Origin: Leptothrix cholodnii SP-6
GTDB lineage: Bacteria > Pseudomonadota > Gammaproteobacteria > Burkholderiales > Burkholderiaceae_C
Assembly (NCBI RefSeq): GCF_000019785.1
Contig: NC_010524.1
Coordinates: 1,116,001-1,180,000 of the forward strand
DNA length: 64,000 nt
Direction: 5' to 3'
Below, piece after piece: positions 51,552-59,844 of the stretch; the stretch's first letter is position 1, and each line of letters starts with the position of its first letter. A program made the position numbers and the translations under genes. A model generated the notes under the pieces. That model did no database searches. It was not told the origin of the DNA and saw only the letters and a program-made list of their open reading frames with translations.

Positions 51552-52319
51552 TCAACCGTTGTGCGAGCCACGGTGAGCCCAGCCGGTGGTGCGCTTTTCC
51601 ACCACCGAGAAGAACTCGTACATCAACATCGCCATCGCACCGACCACCACCAGGCCGGCAAACGCCAGGCCCATCTGCATGGAGCTGCCGGCGCTGATCA
51701 GCAGATAGCCGATGCCTTCGTTGGCGGCGGTCATCTCGCTGACGGTGGTGCCGACAAACGCCAGCGTGATCGCCACTTTCAGCGAGCCGTAGAAATACGG
51801 CAGCGACCGCGGCAGGCCGACCTTCATCAGCACATCCCAGCGCCTGGCGCCCAGCACCCGCAGCACGTCTTCGAGTTCGGGCTCGAGCGTGGCCAGGCCG
51901 GTGGCGATGTTGACCATGATCGGGAAGAAGCTGATCAGGAACGCCGTCAGGATCGCCGGCCCCGCGCCGATGCCGAACCACACCACCAGGATCGGCACGA
52001 ACGCGGCTTTGGGCAGGGCGTTGAAGGCCGTCATCAGCGGGTAGACGGCGGTATAGGCCACACGCGAACTGCCGATCAGGAAACCCAGCAGCACCCCCAC
52101 CACGATCGACAGACCGAAGCCCGCCATCGTCACCCAGAACGTGCGCCAGGCGTGGCCGGCCACCAGCGCGCTGTGTTCGACCAGCGCTGCGGCGATGTCG
52201 GCCGGGCTCGGGAAGATGAACGCCGAGACCTTGAATCCGGTGCACAGCATCTGCCAGACCAGCAACGTGAAGACCAGCAGGATCCACGGCGATGCCTGTT
52301 CGAGTCGGCGTTGTTTCAT
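51552..52319 (-). CDS. ABC transporter permease (nitrate/taurine/thiamine-pyrimidine type)
   Basis: 255 aa, about six membrane segments; SSMQMGLAFAGLVVVG and the EAA-like loop LGARRWDVLMKVGLPRSLPYF near 155-175. BPD_transp_1 fold. ATG 52319 overlaps the ATPase gene by 4 bp (ATGA). Located between purine-catabolic genes, so ureide or purine uptake is the best guess. Confidence 0.9.
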   Translation of the reverse strand: MKQRRLEQASPWILLVFTLLVWQMLCTGFKVSAFIFPSPADIAAALVEHSALVAGHAWRTFWVTMAGFGLSIVVGVLLGFLIGSSRVAYTAVYPLMTAFNALPKAAFVPILVVWFGIGAGPAILTAFLISFFPIMVNIATGLATLEPELEDVLRVLGARRWDVLMKVGLPRSLPYFYGSLKVAITLAFVGTTVSEMTAANEGIGYLLISAGSSMQMGLAFAGLVVVGAMAMLMYEFFSVVEKRTTGWAHRGSHNG

Positions 52320-53134
52320 TGCGCGATCTCCACGCGGTTGGCGGGCTTGCGCATGGCGCCGATGTGGCCACGCAACTCGTGCACGATGGCGGTGAACTCG
52401 GGGCTGTAGGTCACCTCGAGGTCGCGCGGGCGCGGCAGGTCGATCTCGCGCCGCACCACGAAACGCCCCGGGCTCTTGCTCATCACGTACACCGTGTCGG
52501 CCAGGAAGACGCTTTCGCGCAGGTCGTGCGTGACCAGGATGACGTTGAACTTCTGCGCCGCCTGCAGGTCGCGCAGCGTGCACCACAGTTCCTCGCGCGT
52601 GAAGGCATCGAGCGCGCCGAAGGGCTCGTCGAGCAGCAGCATCCTGGGCTCGTGGATCAGCGCGCGGCAGATCGAGGCCCGCTGCTGCATGCCGCCGGAC
52701 AGCTGCCACGGGAACTTGTCCTCGTAACCACCGAGCCCCACGCTCTGCAGCAGCCGGCGCGCCTTGTCCTCGTACTCGGCCTTCTTCTGCTTGAAGTTCG
52801 ACCGATAGGGCTCGACGATCTCCAGCGGCAGCAGCACGTTCTCGAGCGTGGTGCGCCACGGCAGCAGGCTCGATGCCTGAAAGGCCATGCCGGTGATCTT
52901 CAGCGGCCCCTTCACTTCATGGCCACCGATGATCACCGTGCCCTTGCTCGGGCGCTTGAGACCGGTGGCCAGTTTCATGAAGGTCGACTTGCCGCAGCCC
53001 GACGGCCCGACGATGGCGATGAATTCACCCTCGTCGACCTTCAGGTTGATGTCCTCGACGGCGTACTGGCCCTGCGCCATCAACTCGTCGTTGTAGGCCA
53101 GCCAGACACCGTTGAAATCAACGAATGCACTCAT
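52316..53134 (-). CDS. ABC transporter ATPase (nitrate/taurine type)
   Basis: 272 aa. Walker A GPSGCGKST near 43, signature LSGGMQQRASICRAL near 145, Walker B MLLLDEPFGALD. SsuB/TauB-like. 7 bp after the binding-protein gene and overlapping the permease gene. Confidence 0.93.
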   Translation of the reverse strand: MSAFVDFNGVWLAYNDELMAQGQYAVEDINLKVDEGEFIAIVGPSGCGKSTFMKLATGLKRPSKGTVIIGGHEVKGPLKITGMAFQASSLLPWRTTLENVLLPLEIVEPYRSNFKQKKAEYEDKARRLLQSVGLGGYEDKFPWQLSGGMQQRASICRALIHEPRMLLLDEPFGALDAFTREELWCTLRDLQAAQKFNVILVTHDLRESVFLADTVYVMSKSPGRFVVRREIDLPRPRDLEVTYSPEFTAIVHELRGHIGAMRKPANRVEIAQ

Positions 53135-53141
53135 GAGTGGC

Positions 53142-54230
53142 TCACTTCTTCACGGCGGGGAAGATCGCGCGCTCGGCCGCCGTGGGCAGGTAGGCGCCGT
53201 TCCACACGGCATCGGCCTTGACACGGTCCTTGGTCGCGAAGGCATCGGACACCTGGCTCGCCATCAGCGACAGGCGAGGGCCGTTGATCGCGCCGAAACC
53301 TTCGGCGCGTGCATCGGGTGTCAGCACGGTGGCGTCGAGTGCGAGCTGCAGGCGGCGCAGTTCGAGGTCGGCATTGATGATGCCGTCACGCTCCTTGACG
53401 ATCGCCACCGAAGCCTTCGGATCCGCGATCACGTCCTTCATGCCCTTGGTGAAGGCGCGCAGAAAACCTTTGACGGCTTCGGGGTTCTTCTTGAGGAACT
53501 CCTCGCCCACGATGATGGCGTTGCCATAGAGCTTCACGCCGTATTGCGGGTACGGCAACACCACCACGTCTTCTGCCTTGACGCCACGCGATTCGAGGTT
53601 GAGCAGCGAAGTGAACGAGAAGCCGGTGATCGCATCGATGTCGCCGCGCACCAGCATGGTCTCGCGCAGCGGCGGGTCCATCGCGGTCCAGGTCACGTTG
53701 GTGACGCCGTTGGCCTTGGCGAAGATGGGCCAGGCCTTGCGGCCGGCATCGAATACCGGCGCGCCCATCTTCTTGCCGGCCAGGTCGGCGGGCTTCCTGA
53801 TGCCGCTCTTCTTCAATGCCAGCACGGCGGCGGGCGTGTTGTTGTAGACCATCATCACCGCCACTGGCTTGTTCGGCGCGGTCGGGTTGTTGGCGTGAAA
53901 CTCCATCAGCGCGGCCAGATCGGCAAAGCCCATGTCGTAGCTGCCCGACGCCACACGTGTCACGGTGCCGCCCGAGCCATTGCCGGCGTCCACCGTGACA
54001 TTGAGCTTCTCGGCCTTGAAATAGCCCTTGTTCACCGGCAGCAGGAACAACGCCGCAGGGCCTTCGAAACGCCAATCGAGCTGGAACTTGATGGCCGATT
54101 CCTGTGCCTGCACGGGCAGGCTGAAGCTGCTCACGGTCAGGCCGGTGGCCAGCGCCAGAAGTGCACGCCGGGCGACATCGGCCCCTTTGAATTTCTGGCC
54201 GGAAACGATCTGAGTGAACGGGGTGGACAT
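53142..54230 (-). CDS. ABC transporter substrate-binding protein (NMT1/THI5-like)
   Basis: 362 aa. Signal peptide in residues 20-43 (RALLALATGLTVSSFSLPVQAQ). LDWRFEGPAALFLLPVNKGYF is the NMT1/SsuA-like start, and DADAITGF-like GDIDAITGFSFTSLLN is near 195. Such proteins bind pyrimidine precursors, taurine, nitrate or purines. First gene of the ABC unit; a strong hairpin precedes it. Substrate inferred from purine/ureide neighbourhood only. Confidence 0.9.
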   Translation of the reverse strand: MSTPFTQIVSGQKFKGADVARRALLALATGLTVSSFSLPVQAQESAIKFQLDWRFEGPAALFLLPVNKGYFKAEKLNVTVDAGNGSGGTVTRVASGSYDMGFADLAALMEFHANNPTAPNKPVAVMMVYNNTPAAVLALKKSGIRKPADLAGKKMGAPVFDAGRKAWPIFAKANGVTNVTWTAMDPPLRETMLVRGDIDAITGFSFTSLLNLESRGVKAEDVVVLPYPQYGVKLYGNAIIVGEEFLKKNPEAVKGFLRAFTKGMKDVIADPKASVAIVKERDGIINADLELRRLQLALDATVLTPDARAEGFGAINGPRLSLMASQVSDAFATKDRVKADAVWNGAYLPTAAERAIFPAVKK

Positions 54231-54381
54231 GCACGACTCCTGCTGAATGCCGATGGTGAATGCCGCGTCAAGGCGCGGCGATGGATCTCGGAGGATTCAG
54301 CAAGAAGTGTGCGCAGAACCGATGGCACCCGTGTCGTGCCGGCCGGAAAGAGGATGCACTGCTTTCGCGCAGACGCGACAA

Positions 54382-54414
54382 GGCCCCGACCCGCCATCGA
54401 CGCGGGCCGGGGCC
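54382..54414 (-). terminator. GC-rich hairpin between the M20 hydrolase and transporter genes
   Basis: GGCCCCG-a-CCCG ... CGGG-c-CGGGGCC, eleven pairs with one mismatch, loop of nine. It lies 18 bp after the M20 stop and 151 bp before the binding-protein start. No T-run, so it may be an attenuator or mRNA-protecting hairpin. Confidence 0.5.
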
Positions 54415-54431
54415 AGTGCCTCGGCATGGAT

Positions 54432-55667
54432 TCAGGACATCAGTTCGCAGAGCGAGCGGGCCACCACCTTGGTGGCGCGGCGCAGGTCTTCGAGCACCAG
54501 ATGCTCGTCGGCACGCTTGGCATTGCTCTCCAGAACAGTGCGTGGCCCCGCACCATAAATGACCGCCGGAATGCCCTCGGCGCAATACAGCCGGACGTCG
54601 GTGTAGAGGGGCGTTCCCGACGTCGGCAAAGGCTCGCCGAACACGACCTCGCCATGCTTCTGCAATGCCGTCACCAGCGGCGCGTTGCCGGGCAGGGGGC
54701 TCAGTGAATGAGCCAGAAGAAGGCGCTTGATGTCGACCGTGATACCCGGCAACGTGGCCGCCGCGTCGGCGATCACGCCGCGGATGGCTGCCTCGACTTC
54801 TGCCGCGTTCTCTTCGGGGATCATGCGGCGATCGAGCTTGAACATCACCTTGCCCGGCACGACATTGGTGTTGGTGCCGCCCTCGATGCGTCCCACGTTC
54901 AGATACGGGTGATTGATGCCGGGTACCTTCGACGTCACCGCCTGGTAGAGCGTGTTCTGGTGATAGAGCGCATTCAGGATCGCCACCGCGCCCTGCAATG
55001 CGTCGATGCCGGTGTGCGGAATGGCCGCGTGAGCCATCTTGCCGTGCACCGTCACCTCCATCTGCAGACAGCCGTTGTGGGCGGTGACCACCTCGTAGCT
55101 GAAGCCGGCGGCAATCAGCAGGTCGGGTTTCGTGAGCTTGTGCTGGAGCAGCCAGCCCGGGCCGAGCTCTCCGCCGAATTCCTCGTCGTAGGTGAAATGC
55201 AGCTCGACCGCGCCTTTCAGCGGCGCGCCCAGCGATTCGAGCGCACGCAGTGCAAAGATGAAGGTCGAGAAGTCGCTCTTGCTGACCGCACTGGCGCGGC
55301 CATAGAGCTTGCCGTCGACCACCTCGCCGCCATAGGGATCGTGTGTCCACCCGTCGCCCGGTGGCACGACGTCGCCGTGGGCATTGAGCGCGATGGTGCG
55401 CCCGCCGTCACCGAAACGCCGACGCACGATCAGGTTGGTGATCGACTGCAGGCCGTAGTCGCGCACGATCGCCTCGGGCACCGCGTGTTTCTCGACCGTG
55501 TAGCCATAGCCTTCGAGGATCTGCGCCGTGCGCTCGGCATGCGGCGCGTTGTTGCCGGGCGGGGTGTCGGTGGGCACCTGCACCAGGGCTTGCAGGCAGC
55601 GCACCTGCTCGTCGAAGTGGGCATCGATCCAGCTGTCGAGCTGATCGAAGACGGTGGCTGGGCTCAT
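54432..55667 (-). CDS. M20-family metallopeptidase/deacylase (ArgE/DapE-like)
   Basis: 411 aa. ALNAHGDVVPPGDGW near 93-107, FTYDEEFGGELGPG (catalytic Glu pair) near 155-168 and AAHAAIPHTGID-like MAHAAIPHTGID mark the dinuclear-zinc M20 fold. Exact substrate unknown; ureidoglycolate, N-carbamoyl compounds or acetylated amino acids are candidates. Overlaps the upstream UraD-AllC gene by 4 bp, so it belongs to the ureide operon. Confidence 0.88.
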   Translation of the reverse strand: MSPATVFDQLDSWIDAHFDEQVRCLQALVQVPTDTPPGNNAPHAERTAQILEGYGYTVEKHAVPEAIVRDYGLQSITNLIVRRRFGDGGRTIALNAHGDVVPPGDGWTHDPYGGEVVDGKLYGRASAVSKSDFSTFIFALRALESLGAPLKGAVELHFTYDEEFGGELGPGWLLQHKLTKPDLLIAAGFSYEVVTAHNGCLQMEVTVHGKMAHAAIPHTGIDALQGAVAILNALYHQNTLYQAVTSKVPGINHPYLNVGRIEGGTNTNVVPGKVMFKLDRRMIPEENAAEVEAAIRGVIADAAATLPGITVDIKRLLLAHSLSPLPGNAPLVTALQKHGEVVFGEPLPTSGTPLYTDVRLYCAEGIPAVIYGAGPRTVLESNAKRADEHLVLEDLRRATKVVARSLCELMS

Positions 55668-57442
55668 GCGGTGATCTCCTTGGCGAGCTGGTTCAGCAAT
55701 AGCGAGAAGGCCTGGACACTCAGGTCGATGTCGTCGTTGGTGCTCGATTCGAGCGGGTTGTGGCTGATGCCGGCGTTCAGGCCGCGCACGAACAGCATGG
55801 CCTGCGGCATCACCTCGTGCAGCTTCATGGCGTCGTGGCCGGCGCCGCTGGGCATGCGGTGCAGTGGCAGCCCGAGTGCGGCGACGGCGGCCTCCCAGCG
55901 CGCTTGCCAGGCCGGTGCGCTCGGTGCGGCCGAGGCGCGCATCGTTTCTTCGAGCGTGTGGTTCAGGCCACGCCGCTCGCAGATGCGCGTCAGCTCGGAC
56001 AGCGTGTCGGCGGCCAGTGCGTCGCGTGCGGCGTCGGTGGTGGCGCGCAGGTCGAGGCTGAACCGGCAGCGGCCCGGCACCACGTTGATCGAGCCGCCGG
56101 GCACGTTCAGCATGCCGATGGTGCCGACCAGATCGGGCACCGCCGCGGCACGGCGTTCGAGATAGACCGCCAGTTCGGCCACGGCCACCGCGGCGTCGCG
56201 GCGGCGGTCCATCGGCGTGGTGCCGGCGTGGCTGGCCATGCCGATCACTTCGCCGGTGTAGCGCACGCTGCCGTTGATCGAGCGCACGATGCCCAGCGGC
56301 AGGTCGAGCTCGTTGAGCACCGGCCCCTGTTCGATGTGGACCTCGATGAAACCGAGGTAATCCGCCGGGTTGCGGGCGAGCTTGGGGATGTCGTCGATGC
56401 ACAGACCGGCGTGCTGCATGGCCGCGCGCATCGTGATGCCGTCGGCATCGGCCTGGTCGAGCCAGGCGTTGTCGAACTGGCCGATCACGGCGCCCGAGCC
56501 GAGGAACGTCGCCTTGTAGCGCTGGCCCTCTTCTTCGGCAAATCCGATCACCTCGATCCCGAAGGGCAACCGCTTGCCGGCGCGGTGCAGTTCGCGCACG
56601 CAGGCCATCGGCACGAAGATGCCGAGCCGGCCGTCGTACTTGCCGCCATTGCGCACGGTGTCGTAGTGGCTGCCGGTCAGCAGCCTTCGGGTCGTCGGAT
56701 CGCTGCCGTGATAGATGCCGACCACATTGCCGACGGCGTCGATGGAGACCTCATCGAAGCCGCATTCATCGCGCATCCATTGCGACAGCTGCTGCGCGCA
56801 GGCGCGGTGGGCGTCGGTCAGGTAGGTGACGGTGAGCTGGCCTTGTTCGGCGTAGCCGGGGTCGCTGTGTGCGGCGAGTGCTTCGGCCCAGTCCCACACC
56901 TGATTGCCGAGCGTGGGCTCGACGCCGAACTTGTCGTTCAGGCGGATCTCGGCGATGCGGTGGATGTTGCGCAGCGCTTCGGCGCGTTCGTGGTCGACCG
57001 GGTTGTGCAGGCGGCGCTCGAAGGTGGTGATGATCTCGCTGCGAGGCAGGCCCAGGCCACGCGGGCCACGCACGGCCAGGATGAACGGGAAACCGAACTT
57101 CTCGTTGTAGGCGGCGTTGAGCTGCTGGATGCGGGCGAACTCCTGCGGCGTGCAGTCGGTGAGGCCGGCCTTGCCTTGTTCGTTGGTGGACTCGGCCGTG
57201 AGCGATTGGCTGACCATCGCCTTGCCTGCGAGTTCGGGGTGGGCGCGGATGAGCGTCAGTTGGGCTTGTGGGCCGGCTTCTCGCACCACGGTGGCCATGG
57301 CCTGCTTCAGCGCGGCGAGGGTGGTGAATGGGCGTTTGTGCCAGGTGGATTCGGCGATCCAGGGGGAGTGTTCGTAGATGCCGTCCAGCGCTTGCGTGAA
57401 GGCGCTTTGGGGGAGGGTGTTGAGATGGGCTGTGGTCAGCAA
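55664..57442 (-). CDS. OHCU decarboxylase (UraD) fused to allantoate amidohydrolase (AllC)
   Basis: 592 aa from TTG 57442. TTG is chosen because AAGGAG lies 6 nt upstream and no ATG is in a sensible position. Residues 1-165 are 2-oxo-4-hydroxy-4-carboxy-5-ureidoimidazoline decarboxylase (catalytic His68 in LIRAHPELAGK). Residues about 175-592 are allantoate amidohydrolase (TGSHYDTVRNGGKYDGRLG, FAEEEGQRY, FIEVHIEQGPVLNEL, GMASHAGTTPMDRRRD). Two purine-degradation steps, with hydroxyisourate hydrolase and allantoinase in between supplied by neighbours, are held in one chain. The AllC product releases ammonia and ureidoglycolate/ureidoglycine. Confidence 0.92.
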   Translation of the reverse strand: MLTTAHLNTLPQSAFTQALDGIYEHSPWIAESTWHKRPFTTLAALKQAMATVVREAGPQAQLTLIRAHPELAGKAMVSQSLTAESTNEQGKAGLTDCTPQEFARIQQLNAAYNEKFGFPFILAVRGPRGLGLPRSEIITTFERRLHNPVDHERAEALRNIHRIAEIRLNDKFGVEPTLGNQVWDWAEALAAHSDPGYAEQGQLTVTYLTDAHRACAQQLSQWMRDECGFDEVSIDAVGNVVGIYHGSDPTTRRLLTGSHYDTVRNGGKYDGRLGIFVPMACVRELHRAGKRLPFGIEVIGFAEEEGQRYKATFLGSGAVIGQFDNAWLDQADADGITMRAAMQHAGLCIDDIPKLARNPADYLGFIEVHIEQGPVLNELDLPLGIVRSINGSVRYTGEVIGMASHAGTTPMDRRRDAAVAVAELAVYLERRAAAVPDLVGTIGMLNVPGGSINVVPGRCRFSLDLRATTDAARDALAADTLSELTRICERRGLNHTLEETMRASAAPSAPAWQARWEAAVAALGLPLHRMPSGAGHDAMKLHEVMPQAMLFVRGLNAGISHNPLESSTNDDIDLSVQAFSLLLNQLAKEITA

Positions 57443-57562
57443 TGGGGTCTCCTTGCCAAAGCAAAGGGCTTGAACATCCGATTTGACCGAGAGGGTCGAA
57501 TGGGGGCCGGTTGTCGATCGGGTTATGACTGTCGGCAACAAGGCCACTGGGTGGCGCTCAAC

Positions 57563-58573
57563 TCACTCCCACACGAAAGCCGACTGCGCATCGAACGGAT
57601 GCACCCTCTGCCAATGCCGGGCGATGTCGATGCGGCGGGTCACCCAGACCCTGTCATGTGCCTGCACATGATCGAGAAACCGCTGCAAGGCCCGCATCCG
57701 ACCCGGCCGCCCCAACAGACGGCAATGCATGCCGATGTTGAGCATCGCCGGCCGCTCGTCTCCTTCGGCGTAAAGGACGTCAAACGAATCGCGCAGATAC
57801 TCGAAGAACTCGTCCCCATGGCTGAACCCCTGCGGCAACGCAAAGCGCATGTCATTGGTGTCCAGCGTGTAGGGAACGATCAACTGCGGCGCCAATGACC
57901 CGTCGCTCTTGCGCACGTTGAGCCAGAACGGCAGATCGTCGCCGTAATAGTCGCTGTCATAGGCGAAGCCGCCATGGTCGGCCACCAGCCGTCGCGTGTT
58001 CGGGCTGTCGCGCCCGGTGTACCAGCCCAGCGGCCGCTCGCCGATCAGGCGCTCGATGATCTCCATGCCGCGCGCCATGTGCTCGCGCTCTTCGGAGTCG
58101 GGCATGTTCTGGTAGTGGATCCAGCGCCAGCCGTGGCAGGCGATCTCGTGACCCAGTTCGACGAATGCGGCGGTCACTTCGGGGCAGCGCTCGAGTGCCA
58201 TCGAGACACCGAACACGGTCAATGGCAGGCCGCGTTTCTCGAACTCGCGCAGCAGCCGCCACACGCCCACCCGCGCGCCGTATTCGTAGATGCCTTCCAT
58301 GCTCAGGTGGCGCGCCGCAAAGGCGGGCGGATTGAACATCTCCGACAGGAACTGCTCGCTGCCGGCGTCGCCGTGCAGCACGCTGTTCTCGCCGCCTTCT
58401 TCGTAGTTCAGCACGAACTGCACGGCGATGCGCGCATGGCCGGGCCACTGTGCGTGCGGCACTTCGCGGCCGTAGCCGCGCAGGTCGCGCGGGTAGCGCG
58501 CAGCAGACAGGACGGGCGATGCGGCATTCGTGGCGGGCCGGCCGGCGCCGCTGTCGGGGGTGGCTGGGTTCAT
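57563..58573 (-). CDS. puuE: PuuE-type allantoinase (polysaccharide-deacetylase fold)
   Basis: 336 aa. RYPRDLRGYGREVPHAQWPGHA-type start near 27, NYEEGGENSVLHGD, FGVSMALERCPEVTAAF and CHGWRWIHYQ are the PuuE family; it opens the allantoin ring to allantoate without a dinuclear metal site. GntR gene ends in an ATGA overlap with its start. Downstream gap of 120 bp to the UraD-AllC gene. Confidence 0.92.
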   Translation of the reverse strand: MNPATPDSGAGRPATNAASPVLSAARYPRDLRGYGREVPHAQWPGHARIAVQFVLNYEEGGENSVLHGDAGSEQFLSEMFNPPAFAARHLSMEGIYEYGARVGVWRLLREFEKRGLPLTVFGVSMALERCPEVTAAFVELGHEIACHGWRWIHYQNMPDSEEREHMARGMEIIERLIGERPLGWYTGRDSPNTRRLVADHGGFAYDSDYYGDDLPFWLNVRKSDGSLAPQLIVPYTLDTNDMRFALPQGFSHGDEFFEYLRDSFDVLYAEGDERPAMLNIGMHCRLLGRPGRMRALQRFLDHVQAHDRVWVTRRIDIARHWQRVHPFDAQSAFVWE

Positions 58574-59349
58574 GCGCTTTTCTTGCGTTTGGCCGTGTTG
58601 GCGTTGGACAAAGGCGCCGCGCCGGCAGGCAGCAGGGCGCCGGCCAGATCGGGCACGCGGGGGTTCAGACGCAGGTTGCGTTCGACGTTGCCGAGGTGCT
58701 GCTCCATCAGCCGCACCGCCGCACGGGCGTCGCGGCGCTCGAGCGCATCGACGATCTCGACGTGTTCGCTCTGCGAGTGTTCGGCCGAGTGCGCGCTCTG
58801 GTACATCAGCGAGATCAGCGACGAGCGCGACAGCAGGTCGGCCAGCAGTTGCGCCAGCACCTCGTTGCCGAGCATGCGCGCCAGCAGCACGTGGAAATCG
58901 GCCAGCAGGCGCGTGCGGCCGGTCACGTCGGGGCGCACCACGGCGGCCGATTCATTGCGCAGGTGCTCGCGCAGGTCGGCCACCTGGGCATCGGTGATGA
59001 CGGCGCAGAGCTGGCGCACCATCGAGGTCTCGAGCATGCTGCGCACCGCGAAAACCTGCTGCGCTTCCTCGACGCTGGGCTGCGCCACGTGCGCGCCGCG
59101 CGCCGGTTCGAGCGTGACGAGGTGGTCGCGGCTCAGCTGGTTGAGCGCCTGGCGCACCAGCGTGCGCGAGACCTGGAAGATGTCGGCGATCTGCTGCTCG
59201 GCGAGCTTGGTGCCGGGCATCAGCCGGCGCTCGACGATGGCGGTGGTGATCGATTCGACGATGCGGTCGGTGATGCTGTGGCCGACCGCGCTGCCGCCGT
59301 CCGCGAGGGCGGCGGCGGGCGGGTGGGTGGCGCGGCGGGTCGACGGCAT
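58570..59349 (-). CDS. GntR-family (FCD) transcriptional regulator of ureide genes
   Basis: 259 aa. Winged HTH about 28-90 (ITDRIVESITTAIVERRLMPG, then QVSRTLVRQALNQLSRD). FCD effector domain 100-235 (FAVRSMLETSMVRQLC, LADFHVLLARMLGNEV with metal-binding His/Asp). Overlaps puuE by 4 bp on the minus strand and diverges from hiuH. The palindrome between the two genes is its likely operator; ureide or urate is the likely effector. Confidence 0.92.
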   Translation of the reverse strand: MPSTRRATHPPAAALADGGSAVGHSITDRIVESITTAIVERRLMPGTKLAEQQIADIFQVSRTLVRQALNQLSRDHLVTLEPARGAHVAQPSVEEAQQVFAVRSMLETSMVRQLCAVITDAQVADLREHLRNESAAVVRPDVTGRTRLLADFHVLLARMLGNEVLAQLLADLLSRSSLISLMYQSAHSAEHSQSEHVEIVDALERRDARAAVRLMEQHLGNVERNLRLNPRVPDLAGALLPAGAAPLSNANTAKRKKSA

Positions 59350-59379
59350 GCGGGCTCGGTTTGGTTGACGTGTACGCCA

Positions 59380-59393
59380 AAGTGTATACACTT
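59380..59393. promoter_or_regulatory. Palindromic operator in the GntR-hiuH divergent region
   Basis: AAGTGTATACACTT, a perfect 14-bp palindrome with the FadR-subfamily core GTATAC. It lies 30 bp from the GntR start and 34 bp before the hiuH start, so it can control both directions. A TACGCCA heptamer (59373-59379) that also occurs upstream of urtA lies beside it; this may be chance. Confidence 0.65.
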
Positions 59394-59427
59394 CAACGCA
59401 TCCTGCAAGTTTTTTCGAGGCCATCCG

Positions 59428-59784
59428 ATGGGACAACTGACCACTCACGTACTCGACACCGCGCACGGCTGCCCGGCCGCCGGCATGCACGTCGCCCTGT
59501 GGGCGATCGCGCCCGACGGCATGGCCACGCACTTGCAGAGCGTCACGCTCAATGACGACGGCCGGGTCGGCCGGCCGCTGCTCGAAGGTGCTGCGCTGAT
59601 GGCCGGGCGCTACCGGCTGGTGTTCGGTGTCGGCGCCTACTTCACCGCCCGTGGCGTGGCGTTGCCGACGCCGGTTTTCCTCGACGAGGTGCCGCTCGAC
59701 TTCGGCGTGTCCGACCCGTCGGCGCACTACCACGTGCCGTTGCTGGTCAGCCCCTGGAGCTACGGCACCTACCGTGGCAGCTGA
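59428..59784 (+). CDS. hiuH: 5-hydroxyisourate hydrolase
   Basis: 118 aa transthyretin-like protein. LTTHVLDTAHGCPAAGM at the start and the C-terminal signature SYGTYRGS are diagnostic. Hydrolyses 5-hydroxyisourate to OHCU, the substrate of the UraD domain encoded on the other strand. Followed 60 bp later by puuD. Confidence 0.96.
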   Translation: MGQLTTHVLDTAHGCPAAGMHVALWAIAPDGMATHLQSVTLNDDGRVGRPLLEGAALMAGRYRLVFGVGAYFTARGVALPTPVFLDEVPLDFGVSDPSAHYHVPLLVSPWSYGTYRGS

Positions 59785-59844
59785 CACGTGGCCACACGGC
59801 ACGGACATTGCTGCTGAATCGCCACCCTGACCGCTGCGATCCCG

